Shown piece by piece: positions 52,902 through 61,150 of a DNA stretch of 64,000 nt. Source of the DNA: Bin87 sp963668585 (GTDB lineage Bacteria; Chloroflexota; Dehalococcoidia; Lucifugimonadales; UBA3495); assembly GCA_963668585.1 (NCBI GenBank), contig OY764869.1:744001-808000 (forward strand). The letters are read 5' to 3'. The translations under genes and the position numbers were made by a program. Each line of letters begins with the position of its first letter. The first letter of the stretch is position 1. The notes beneath the pieces are model-generated. The model searched no databases and was not told the origin of the DNA. It saw only the letters and a list, made by a program, of their open reading frames with translations.

Positions 52902-53378
52902 ATGATGAGCGACGAACAGTACAGCCCACAACCCGATTCCGGCGCCGACCCGCTGGCTGATTACGCCCTGCCCGAGGAGGGTGTCGCCGACCTGACGGAC
53001 CGACTGACCGAGTTCCTGCCGGAGCAGGACGAAAACGATCCTCCCCTGATCATCGGCCAGGTGCTGGACGACTTCATCGACCAGTCCGGCGCCATGCCCG
53101 AAAACCTCCGCGAGGAGGACGCCCACGCCGTGATCTGCCAGATGCAGATGGCGGTGACCCTCGCCTACCAGTTGGGACGCCTCGAAGCCCGCTCGCCCGA
53201 AATGGTGCGCCGTTTCATGCTCGAAGCCATCCAGAAATGGGAAGCCAAACCGCTGCCCGATTCACTGGACTTCGTCGAGACCGACTTCCGCAAGCCCAAG
53301 GAACTCGTCCTGCCCCGCCTGCGCCGCTGGTGGCAGGAAAACCTCACCGCCGAGGACTACTACTGGGACGAGGAGTAA
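52902..53378 (+). CDS. Acidic helical protein of unknown function
   Basis: 158 residues, two ATG codons in tandem (52902, 52905). Very acidic N-terminus (SDEQYSPQPDSGADPLADY) and helical centre (HAVICQMQMAVTLAYQLGRLE), ending in KELVLPRLRRWWQENLTAED. No recognised motif. Soluble. A TACAAT box lies about 90 bases upstream. Confidence 0.65.
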   Translation: MMSDEQYSPQPDSGADPLADYALPEEGVADLTDRLTEFLPEQDENDPPLIIGQVLDDFIDQSGAMPENLREEDAHAVICQMQMAVTLAYQLGRLEARSPEMVRRFMLEAIQKWEAKPLPDSLDFVETDFRKPKELVLPRLRRWWQENLTAEDYYWDEE

Positions 53379-53400
53379 CCTCAAACCCGGTCGATATCGC

Positions 53401-53435
53401 CGTGTAGGGGCGGGTTTGAAACCCGCCCCTACACG
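53401..53435. repeat. Long perfect palindrome, copy 1
   Basis: CGTGTAGGGGCGGGTTT and AAACCCGCCCCTACACG are perfect complements around a single G. Same core as 62591-62619. Lies 22 bases after a stop codon; it may also act as a terminator. Confidence 0.85.
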
Positions 53436-53441
53436 TATAAT
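53436..53441 (+). promoter_or_regulatory. -10 box before the metallohydrolase gene
   Basis: TATAAT directly abuts the palindrome; the start codon is 40 bases further on. No -35 outside the palindrome. Confidence 0.45.
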
Positions 53442-53480
53442 GCCACCCAGGATTCTCGAAATCGGAGGGAAGTGGATCCC

Positions 53481-54659
53481 ATGACTACCGCAACCTATGA
53501 CCTGGCGCTCATCGGCGGCAACCTGCTGGACCCGGCCCAGGGCATCAACAACGCAGCCCGCGACATCGCGTTCAAGGATGGCAAGGTCGCCGCCATCGCC
53601 GAAAGCATCGACCCCGCCAGCGCGACCCAGACCGTTGATGTATCCGGCAAACTGGTCACGCCCGGGCTCATCGACCTCCACGGCCACTTCTACCACGGCG
53701 GCAGCGGCAGCGCCGTTCACGCCGACCAGACCTGCCTCGGCAGCGGCGTCACCACCGGCGTGGACGCTGGCAGCGCCGGCTTCCTCAACTACGGCGCAAT
53801 GCGCGACTACGTCTTTCCCGCCCACCGCACCCGGCTCATCGCCTTCCTCCACATCGGCGCCGTCGGCCTCGCCGCCAACCGGGCCCTCGGCGGCGCGCTC
53901 CACGATATGCGCATCATCGACGTGGACCAGACGGTGCAGGCAATCAGGGAAAACCCCAACTTCATTTTCGGCGTCAAGGTGCGCATGCACTACGATGCCG
54001 TGGCCCGCTGGAACGCCCACGAGGCCATGGCCCGGGCGAAGGAGGCCGCCTCACAGGCCGGCGTCCGCCTCATGGTTCACATCAGCGGCACCCCGATACC
54101 GTTGCCCGATGTCCTCGAACACCTCGGCCCCGGCGACATTTCAACCCACGCCTTCAACGGTCTCCCCGACAACATCCTGGACAACGCCGGCCAGATCCGC
54201 CCCCAGGTGCGGGAGGCGGCCGACCGGGGCGTCATCATGGACGTGGCCCACGCCGGCGTCCATTGCGACGTGGAGGTCGTCAAGGCCGCCATGGATCAGG
54301 GACTGCTCCCCGACACCATCAGCACCGACATACACATCGCGCCTCCCGGCCGCATCGTGTACCTGATGAACGACCTCGTCAGCAAGTTCCACGCCCTGGG
54401 GATGCCATTGGCCGATGCCATCGCCGCCAGCACCAGCCGGCCGGCCCAGGTGCTGGGCTTGCAGGACAGCATCGGGTCGCTGGCCGTCGGCATGGAGGGC
54501 GACGCCGCCGTCTGGGATCAGCGCCAGGGCCGCTTCGTCTGGCACGACATGGCCGGACACAACGTTGACGGGTCGCTGCGGCTGGATACCTTCGCCACCG
54601 TCAAAGGCGGTTTCGTCGCGTGGCGCGAGGGTCGCCTCACCGAAATGGGCAACTGCTGA
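53481..54659 (+). CDS. Amidohydrolase/deacetylase family metallohydrolase
   Basis: 392 residues, dihydroorotase-like amidohydrolase barrel. Metal ligands: HGHFYHG (HxH), Lys in FIFGVKVRMH (likely carbamylated), His in LMVHISG, His in STHAFNG and Asp in TISTDIH. Members of this branch include EF_0837-like deacetylases and enamidases. Start ATG (MTTATYD) with GGAGGGA ten bases upstream; the upstream GTG is too close. Followed by an intrinsic terminator. Confidence 0.87.
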   Translation: MTTATYDLALIGGNLLDPAQGINNAARDIAFKDGKVAAIAESIDPASATQTVDVSGKLVTPGLIDLHGHFYHGGSGSAVHADQTCLGSGVTTGVDAGSAGFLNYGAMRDYVFPAHRTRLIAFLHIGAVGLAANRALGGALHDMRIIDVDQTVQAIRENPNFIFGVKVRMHYDAVARWNAHEAMARAKEAASQAGVRLMVHISGTPIPLPDVLEHLGPGDISTHAFNGLPDNILDNAGQIRPQVREAADRGVIMDVAHAGVHCDVEVVKAAMDQGLLPDTISTDIHIAPPGRIVYLMNDLVSKFHALGMPLADAIAASTSRPAQVLGLQDSIGSLAVGMEGDAAVWDQRQGRFVWHDMAGHNVDGSLRLDTFATVKGGFVAWREGRLTEMGNC

Positions 54660-54681
54660 CGCCCCAACGGATCCGAATCGC

Positions 54682-54720
54682 CCAGGGCCCCGGAGGATTC
54701 TCCCCGGGGCCCTGGCATTT
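54682..54720 (+). terminator. Intrinsic terminator after the metallohydrolase gene
   Basis: CCAGGGCCCCGG and CCGGGGCCCTGG form a 12-bp stem (54682-54693 / 54704-54715) followed by CATTTCTG. Its symmetry suggests it could work both ways, also for the converging MFS gene. Confidence 0.8.
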
Positions 54721-54743
54721 CTGACGGCGGAACCGCCGGCTCG

Positions 54744-55991
54744 TCAGTCAGCGGCCGGGTCTGACGCCCGGTTCGCCACCGGCAACAGCAGGAACACCAC
54801 CGCCGACACCGCGAACAGCCCCGCGATGAAATACACCGCCGCCGGGAAACCGCCCCATTCATAGAGCGCGCCCGCGATCACGGAAGCAACGGCCGCCATC
54901 AGGAAAGCGGCAAAGGCAACGACTCCCAGCCCCGTCGATGCCACCTCGCGTCCCACCACGTCAAAGACGGTAGCCGTCAGGATGGGCTGGTCCGGATAGA
55001 GAAACAGTCCCAGCAGCGCGATGGTCACGGTGAGCATGATGCCCCCGTCGAACACGATCAGCCCCAGCGCCATCACGCATGACCACACCAGGCCCGGCAC
55101 CAGCACCTGCTTGCGCCCAAACCGGTCGGACAGATAGCCGGCGCCGGTCTTCGCCACCAGCCCTACCGCGATCAGCAACCCGATGTGGAACCCCCGGTTC
55201 CATTCGCTCAGTTCCAGGTCGTTGTTCAAATACAGCGGCAGCACGGTCACCAACGCCACCAGCGCCATCGACCGGAATCCGCGCACCGACATCAGACCCC
55301 ACAGCGCCGGATTTCGGAGCAGTTGCCGGGTCGCCTGGACGCGGCCGGCCATATCCACGCCCGATTCCTCTGCCTCAGCCACCCGACCGATGTTCCGGAA
55401 CGCCCACAGCGCCAACACGCCCAGGACCAGCGGTATGGCGGCGTACAGGCTGAGCAGGTGATTCCAGGCCAAAAACAGCAGCAGCGCCCCGGTCGCCACC
55501 GGTCCCGCCACGTCTCCGATGCTCCCGCCGACCCCGTGGATCGACAGCGCCATCCCTCGCCGTTGCGCGAAGTGGTACGACAGCGACGACGATGCCGGCA
55601 AATGCCAGATGGAATGCGACGCGGCGACGACGGCTATTCCGAGCAGCAACAGCACGTACGCCGGCGATACGCCGATGACCAGCGAACCCAACGCGCACGC
55701 CCCGAGGCACGTCGCGAGCAACACCCCCCAGTATCTCCGGATGATGTCCACTGCCACGCCGCCCGGCAGCGCGACCACGCCGGCCGCGACCTCCCGCGCC
55801 GACAGCAATCCTCCCACGCCCACCGCCGACAGGCCGAACGCAGCCTGAATCTCCGGCAGCACCACGATGAAGCTCTGAACTATCCAGTGAAAAACCACAT
55901 GGCCCGAGGCAAGCCCGGGCATGATGGTTTTCCCCTTCAGGGGCAGGTGCGACCGGTCAACTGCCGGTGTCGCGGGCTGGGCCTCTTGCAT
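54744..55991 (-). CDS. MFS transporter
   Basis: 415 residues, twelve hydrophobic helices. The loop between helices 2 and 3 is ALPGGVAVDIIRRYWG, and GYLSDRFGRKQVLV in the second half is the classic DRxGR/K signature. Exporter or nutrient carrier; substrate unknown. Transcribed away from the second MFS gene. Confidence 0.88.
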   Translation of the reverse strand: MQEAQPATPAVDRSHLPLKGKTIMPGLASGHVVFHWIVQSFIVVLPEIQAAFGLSAVGVGGLLSAREVAAGVVALPGGVAVDIIRRYWGVLLATCLGACALGSLVIGVSPAYVLLLLGIAVVAASHSIWHLPASSSLSYHFAQRRGMALSIHGVGGSIGDVAGPVATGALLLFLAWNHLLSLYAAIPLVLGVLALWAFRNIGRVAEAEESGVDMAGRVQATRQLLRNPALWGLMSVRGFRSMALVALVTVLPLYLNNDLELSEWNRGFHIGLLIAVGLVAKTGAGYLSDRFGRKQVLVPGLVWSCVMALGLIVFDGGIMLTVTIALLGLFLYPDQPILTATVFDVVGREVASTGLGVVAFAAFLMAAVASVIAGALYEWGGFPAAVYFIAGLFAVSAVVFLLLPVANRASDPAAD

Positions 55992-56321
55992 AGCCGTCCC
56001 CTCCGCAGCATCGGCTTCCCAACCACCGTAACCATGCGTCGGACGGGTGGCCTGGGTCGGGCCGCCGATTGAATGGTGGGGATTTTATGGCGCAAAGCGG
56101 GGTAATGCAAACCGGAGACGCCACGCCCCCGGAATATCGAAAGGATCGAATGGCCCGGTTTTCAAACCGCCCGGTCCGTCCTTGGCCAATGCCAATGCGT
56201 GTACAATTGGCGGGCCCCATCGCCGTCACCTGTTTGACTGCGCCGGCGACACATCCCCGCTGCCAAGGCTCTCACCATCCGCTCAACACGAAGACTTCCC
56301 CGGCCGCAGACGTTCGATGCG
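55992..56321. other. Divergent intergenic region between two MFS genes
   Basis: About 330 bases. A TACAAT box at 56202-56207 may serve the rightward gene. The segment near 56139 (ATCGAAAGGATCGAATGGCCC) resembles the tail of the dispersed repeat. Nothing else seen. Confidence 0.5.
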
Positions 56322-57536
56322 TTGCTCGCGTACCGGGATTTCAGGCTGCTCTGGTGCGCCAACTTCTGCGCCAACTCCGCGGTCTGGCTGCAACTGCTCA
56401 GCGTGGGATGGCTGGTCAAGGACCTGTCCGAGGGTTCGGCCGTCGGCGGTCTGCTGGTGGTGTCGGTGGGAGCCATCAACACGCTGCCCGGCCTGGTGGT
56501 CAGCCCGTTGACCGGCGTGCTGGGCGACCGCCTGGATCGCCGAAAGTTGGTCATGGCAGTCCAGGCGGTCGCGGCCGCGCTGGCCCTGGGGTTCGCCTTC
56601 CTTGCCGACAGCGAACTCATCCGCCCGTGGCACGCCTATGCTTACGTCCTGCTGTCGGGTTCCCTGCTGGCCATCACCCAGCCGATGCAGCAGGTGCTGG
56701 TATCCAACACCGTGCCGCGCCATGCGGTCAGCAACGCCTACGCCATCAGCGTGCTGACCATCACCGGCACACGGATATTCGGCCCCTTTGTCGGCGGACT
56801 GCTGATTTTCTGGCTGGGCTATTTCTGGAACTTCGCGCTGGAAGCCGTCCTGTACCTGGGCGTGGTGCTGTTGCTGGTGTTCATCCGACTGCGCTACGCC
56901 GCCCCGCAACCGGAACGCGAGGGCCGGCGGTTCTCGCCCATAGCCGATTTCAAGGAGGGCATCCTTCATCTGTGGCGAGAGCAGCGCGAAATCCTCCAGA
57001 TGATGGTGCTGTCGATTGTTCCGAATACCATCCTGCATCCGGTGTGGTTCCTGCTGCCCCTGTTCACTGCGCAGGTGCTGCACGCCGATGTTGACATGGG
57101 CGGCTACCTTCTGGCCGTCACCGGATTGGGAGGATTCCTGTCCACCCTGGTCATCGCATCCTTCGGGCTGCCCAGGCGCAGGGGTTATATGCTGCTGGCA
57201 ATGGCGGCGTGCAGTTCCGTGGCGACCATGGCGTTCTCCCATTCGTCCTGGCTGCCGGCCGCCTTCGTGTTCCTGGCGTTGATGTCGCTGTTCCAGTCGC
57301 ACTACCGCACCACCCAGGGAACCGTGGTGCTGACCATCGTGCCCGACCGGTTCCGGGCCCGCACGATGAGCGTATTGTCCTACGAACGCGGGTTCCTCAC
57401 CGTTGCCAGCGTGGCCGTCGGGGCGTTCGCCGATGCCACGTCGGCCTCCATAGCCATCCTGGTGTTGGGAGCGGTCGGCCTCGCGGCGGTGGCCCTATGC
57501 TCCGTGGCCCTGCCCAGAGTCCGCGCGCTGGAGTGA
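56322..57536 (+). CDS. MFS transporter (MFS_3/enterobactin-exporter-like)
   Basis: 404 residues starting at an in-frame TTG; no ATG or GTG exists between it and the upstream stop, so the true start is uncertain (family members start 8-12 residues before YRDFRLLW). YRDFRLLWCANFCANSAVWLQ, GVLGDRLDRRKLV (motif A) and the second half LPRRRGYMLL support an MFS exporter of the EntS type. About eleven or twelve helices. Confidence 0.82.
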   Translation: MLAYRDFRLLWCANFCANSAVWLQLLSVGWLVKDLSEGSAVGGLLVVSVGAINTLPGLVVSPLTGVLGDRLDRRKLVMAVQAVAAALALGFAFLADSELIRPWHAYAYVLLSGSLLAITQPMQQVLVSNTVPRHAVSNAYAISVLTITGTRIFGPFVGGLLIFWLGYFWNFALEAVLYLGVVLLLVFIRLRYAAPQPEREGRRFSPIADFKEGILHLWREQREILQMMVLSIVPNTILHPVWFLLPLFTAQVLHADVDMGGYLLAVTGLGGFLSTLVIASFGLPRRRGYMLLAMAACSSVATMAFSHSSWLPAAFVFLALMSLFQSHYRTTQGTVVLTIVPDRFRARTMSVLSYERGFLTVASVAVGAFADATSASIAILVLGAVGLAAVALCSVALPRVRALE

Positions 57537-58305
57537 TGCGGCAGCCCAGCAGCCCGCCGTGAGATCGCCAGTCCTGTTGCTCCGCGCACGTTCCACCCAT
57601 CCCAAGCCTGTCTAAGGATCAACGGACGGTGAGCAGGCAACCGTTCCGGCAACCCCGGCATCCTGTACATCCTGTGCATCCCTGTAAAATAATCCCTTGA
57701 CACCACCAATACGAACGTATATCCTAATACCGTCTAGATCAAGCAGCTGCTCCACCACAACCCCAGAGAGGCAGGTTTCCGGATCGACGGCCAACCCCGT
57801 CAGCAACAAATCGCAACCGGTCCAGGTGGCAATTCGCCGATATCCGACCAACGTACTCGCCGGCGGTGCCGCACTGGCCCACCGGGATTGTTCGGGCCCG
57901 CGTGGTAGGGACTCAACCAAATAGTCCTGCGACCACGGAACTGCCGTTCAAATAGTTGCGTACTGGCCGTGCGCTGACAACGATCCGGAATCCCGCCTCT
58001 CACACCAAACCAAAACCAACCGCCAACCACCGAACCACCAACCGCAGGGACGAGAAACCCTCCACCCCTCCGGAAAGACGACGCCCGCCCGGCGCCGTCC
58101 CATCCTGGTGGATCGCCAGCGGCCATGCACACGCATGGGCGGGTGTCAAACCTGCCCGCGCAGACCCCATCCGTCAGCGATGCAGCGCCCCGACACCTGC
58201 CCCTCATCAGGATAATCGAAGGCCCTGCACGCCCCGCCCCGTTTGTAGCGGCGCGCCATCTCCTCCGATACAATCTCCGGAGCCTCAAAAGCGCCGCGCA
58301 TTGCC
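57537..58305. other. Gene-poor, repeat-rich spacer
   Basis: 769 bases. Holds a dispersed repeat copy (57598-57655), a CATCCC-type repeat (57659-57702), a fragment of the repeat tail (ATCAGGATAATCGAAGGCCC near 58205) and a TACAAT box at 58269. A minus-strand frame near 57700-57860 (VEQLLDLDGIRIYVR) could be a small gene or a remnant; I could not support it. Confidence 0.5.
57598..57702 (+). repeat. Dispersed repeat copy 6 with CATCCC-type repeat
   Basis: AAGCCTGTCTAAGGATCAAC, GGACGGTGAGCAGGCAACCG and TTCCGGCAA match the 3' part of the dispersed element. They are followed by the CATCCTGTACATCCTGTGCA-type series also seen after fhs. Confidence 0.65.
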
Positions 58306-59136
58306 ATGAATCGTATCGTCAACCTCGCCTCGAAACTGGTCAACGCCGCCTGGTTCGAATACCTGATCATTGCCGTCATCATTCTCAACGGCATTTTGCT
58401 GGGACTGGAAACGTCCGCCACCATCGACGGCCTGTATGGCGATTGGCTCCGGTTGGGCAACGAGGTGGCGCTGTGGGTATTCATCGTCGAAGCCGCCCTC
58501 AAGTTGCTCGCGCTCTGGCCGCGATCCCTGCGCTATTTCAAGGACGGCTGGAACGTATTCGACTTCATGGTGATCGTTTTCGCCCTGATTCCCGCCACCG
58601 GACAGTTCGCCATGATTGCCCGGCTGGCCCGATTGCTCCGGGTGGTGCGCCTGATCTCAGCCATCCGCGACCTGCGCCTGATCGTGGCCGCGTTGGTGCA
58701 TTCCATCCCCAGCGTGGGCCACGTCATCATGCTGATGAGCATCGTCGTGTACATCTACGCCATCATGGGCTATCACCTGTTTCACCAGCACGACCCCGCG
58801 CATTGGGGTAACCTGGGAAGGTCGGTGCTAACGCTTTTCAACATCATCACCCTGGACGGCTGGACCCAGGTGATGAACACCGCCATGCTGGTCTATCCCT
58901 GGGCCTGGCTCTACTTCGTCAGCTTCGTGGTGGTGGGCACCTTCGTGGTCATCAACATGTTCATCGCCATCATCATCAACAGCCTGGACGAGGCCAAGCG
59001 CGAGCGGTCCCTCGAGTCGGAGGGCTCGGTGTCCCAGGAACAACTGCTGCAGGAACTCCAGGCCGCGCGAGAAACGCTCAACCGGCTGGAGCGACGCCTG
59101 CAGGCGGACGACGCGCCAAAGGACCGCGCCAACTGA
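58306..59136 (+). CDS. Voltage-gated-type cation channel subunit (BacNav/BacCav-like) with TLDGW filter
   Basis: 276 residues, six helices. S1 FEYLIIAVIILNGILLGLE (18-36), S2 52-71, S3 NVFDFMVIVFALIP (83-96), S4 with Arg at 106, 109, 112, 115, then 121 and 124 (RLARLLRVVRLISAIRDLR), S5 and S6 (VSFVVVGTFVVINMFIAI). The pore motif is TLDGWTQVM (182-190). Bacterial sodium channels usually carry TLESW at this point; TLDGW is more like calcium-selective filters. A C-terminal coiled coil follows (EQLLQELQAARETLNRLER, 245-264), typical of BacNav tetramers. The gene is single, with TACAAT 31 bases upstream. Confidence 0.92.
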   Translation: MNRIVNLASKLVNAAWFEYLIIAVIILNGILLGLETSATIDGLYGDWLRLGNEVALWVFIVEAALKLLALWPRSLRYFKDGWNVFDFMVIVFALIPATGQFAMIARLARLLRVVRLISAIRDLRLIVAALVHSIPSVGHVIMLMSIVVYIYAIMGYHLFHQHDPAHWGNLGRSVLTLFNIITLDGWTQVMNTAMLVYPWAWLYFVSFVVVGTFVVINMFIAIIINSLDEAKRERSLESEGSVSQEQLLQELQAARETLNRLERRLQADDAPKDRAN

Positions 59137-59207
59137 TCCCCCCGACCCCGCCCCATCCCGCAGCAGCAAGTCAGGACGAGGCCAGCCAACCCATCATCCC
59201 ACAGAGC

Positions 59208-60569
59208 CTAACCGACTGCCGACGGCGCCTCGGTAAGTCCGGCGATGCGCTCGCACCACTGGGCCGCGCCCAGAACCCGGCCCTCCTGCGCCCACGGCCC
59301 TCCAAACTGCACCGCCATGGGCATCCCAAGCTCGCTCAGGCCCGTGGACACCACCACCGTGGGCAGTCCCGCCGCCGTCCACGGAACCTGGAACGCGGCG
59401 TCGCCGGTGGTGTTCAGGTCCCTCGGAGCCGGCGCAGGTGTCGCCGGCGTCATCACCACGTCCACGCTGGCCGCCATCTCGCTCATGTCGGCGCGGAACT
59501 GCCGGCGCAACCTCTGCGCTTTGAGGTAAGCAGCCGTCGGCATGATCATTCCCATCTCCATGCCGGCGCGGATGCGCGGCCCGTAATCGGCGGCGCGAGT
59601 ACGGTGATTCACCTCGTGGAATCCGGCGCACTCCACGTTCATGACAATGCGCTGGAAGCTGTGAACCCGCGCGAAACTGGCGGGCAGCGGAATCTCCTCA
59701 ACCTCGGCCCCAGCCTCCGCCAGCCGGTTGGCAATTGCCTCAGTATGCGCCCAGATCTCCGGCGTGGCGTAGTCCTGGTAGTACTGTCGCACCAGGCCGA
59801 TGCGGGGCGGCCGGTCGTGCTCCAGCATCTGCGCGGTGAAGTCCGGCACTGCGTCGCGCAGGCTGCCGGGATCGTTGTCGTCCTCACCGCTCAGGACGCT
59901 CAGCATCAGCGCGGCGTCGGCCACCGTCCGGGTCAGGATGCCCACATGGTCCAGCGACCAGCTAACCGGCGCCACGCCGTAACGGCTGATGCGCCCATAG
60001 GTCGGTTTCAGGCCGACGATGCCGTTGTAGGCGGCCGGCCGGCACGTGGAGCCGCCGGTCTGCGACCCAAGCGCCGCCGGGACCATCCGCGCCGCCACCG
60101 CTGCCGACGACCCGCTGCTGGACCCTCCGGGCGTATGCTCCAGGTTCCAGGGGTTGCGCGTCGGCGATGGGTCGGACGTCGCGAATTCCGTGGTGACCGC
60201 CTTGCCAAGGATGATTCCGCCGGCCTGCCTGATCTTGGCCACCGAGGTTCCGTCGAACTCGGGCACGAAGTCGGCGTACACCTTGGAGCCGCAGGCGGTG
60301 AGCATGCCCTCGGTGTAGAAAATGTCCTTCAACCCCACGGGCACCCCGTGGATGGGGCCAAGCGTGTCGCCGCGCTGTACCTCCGCCTCCCGCTGCCGCG
60401 CCACCGACAGCACCGCGTCGCGGTCGATGGTGACCCAGGCTTGCAGGTCGCCGTCCAGCGCGTCGATGCGGGCCAGCAGCGATTCCGCCAGCGCCACCGG
60501 CGACAGTGTTCCCTCGCGAATCTGCGCGGCGGCTTCCGCCACCGAAAGCTCATAAAGTTCGGGCATCAT
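59208..60569 (-). CDS. Amidase signature family protein
   Basis: 453 residues. The Ser-cisSer-Lys triad is visible: Lys in PVGLKDIF, Ser in GGSSSGSSAAVAA and the nucleophile in GSQTGGSTCRPAA. The arrangement matches GatA-type amidases; the length is near the usual 460-480. Substrate unknown. Two ATG codons are adjacent (60569 and 60566). A 59-residue protein lies just upstream on the same strand. Confidence 0.92.
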   Translation of the reverse strand: MMPELYELSVAEAAAQIREGTLSPVALAESLLARIDALDGDLQAWVTIDRDAVLSVARQREAEVQRGDTLGPIHGVPVGLKDIFYTEGMLTACGSKVYADFVPEFDGTSVAKIRQAGGIILGKAVTTEFATSDPSPTRNPWNLEHTPGGSSSGSSAAVAARMVPAALGSQTGGSTCRPAAYNGIVGLKPTYGRISRYGVAPVSWSLDHVGILTRTVADAALMLSVLSGEDDNDPGSLRDAVPDFTAQMLEHDRPPRIGLVRQYYQDYATPEIWAHTEAIANRLAEAGAEVEEIPLPASFARVHSFQRIVMNVECAGFHEVNHRTRAADYGPRIRAGMEMGMIMPTAAYLKAQRLRRQFRADMSEMAASVDVVMTPATPAPAPRDLNTTGDAAFQVPWTAAGLPTVVVSTGLSELGMPMAVQFGGPWAQEGRVLGAAQWCERIAGLTEAPSAVG

Positions 60570-60691
60570 TCAACCTCTCGAGGGTTTCCAAAAGCTCCCT
60601 CACCCCTGCGGTGTGCGGGAGTTCGTGTGAGGGGGATTCTCCCTGCGCATCGCCTGTGGTGTGCATTCACCACCGGCGTTTCGCGCCCCCG

Positions 60692-60871
60692 TCATTCCTG
60701 AAACAGCGGTTCCAGGTCCGGCGGAACATCGGCGCCGTCAACGTCGAAAACCTGCTGCGCCGCAGTCCTCAGGTACGACTCCAACTCCTCCGCCCGTTCC
60801 TCGCCAAACTGCGCGACGGCGCGCCGGCGCAGTTCCTGGTATATCCGCTCCTGATCATTGCTCTGGCTCAT
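60692..60871 (-). CDS. 59-residue protein upstream of amidase, possible AtzG/GatC-like subunit
   Basis: The translation starts MSQSNDQERIYQELRRRAVA and ends DVPPDLEPLFQE. It is helical and acidic with a Pro-Pro-rich tail, like small AtzG/GatC-type partners that bind and stabilise amidases. The start codon is ATG and the coding bias is normal. The gap to the amidase is 122 bases. The assignment to a named family is inferred from position and shape only. Confidence 0.6.
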   Translation of the reverse strand: MSQSNDQERIYQELRRRAVAQFGEERAEELESYLRTAAQQVFDVDGADVPPDLEPLFQE

Positions 60872-60960
60872 GTTGCCGACACCTCGCCGCCAGTATTGCC
60901 CCGGAGGCCAATCCGGTACGCTGGCAGCATTCTAATTGCACCGCCCCGGCAGGGGCAACC

Positions 60961-60992
60961 CTGGCAGGCCCCTTTCGCCAGGATAATCGAAT
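60961..60992. repeat. Dispersed repeat tail fragment
   Basis: CTGGCAGGCC and GGCCCTGCCAG flank TTTCGCCAGGATAATCGAAT, the tail of the element at 35666, folding as a hairpin with one bulge. Confidence 0.55.
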
Positions 60993-61040
60993 GGCCCTGC
61001 CAGTCCCGCCCTCCGTTTGGTTACAACATCGCTCCCGTAG

Positions 61041-61046
61041 TACAAT
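61041..61046 (+). promoter_or_regulatory. -10 box for the aldehyde dehydrogenase gene
   Basis: TACAAT 105 bases before the start. No clear -35. Confidence 0.35.
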
Positions 61047-61150
61047 CTTTGCTACCCGGCGTCACATCGGCCACGGGCCGTCACTTCGGCACAGGTGCGC
61101 AAATCGCCGTGGCGTGCCGGAACAGAGCGCCCCATCAAGGAGACTTTCGC

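Noticed and set aside
57612..57920. Possible 102-residue minus-strand gene
   Set aside because: The segment VEQLLDLDGIRIYVR looks protein-like, but the ends run into repeats and no ribosome binding site or family was found.
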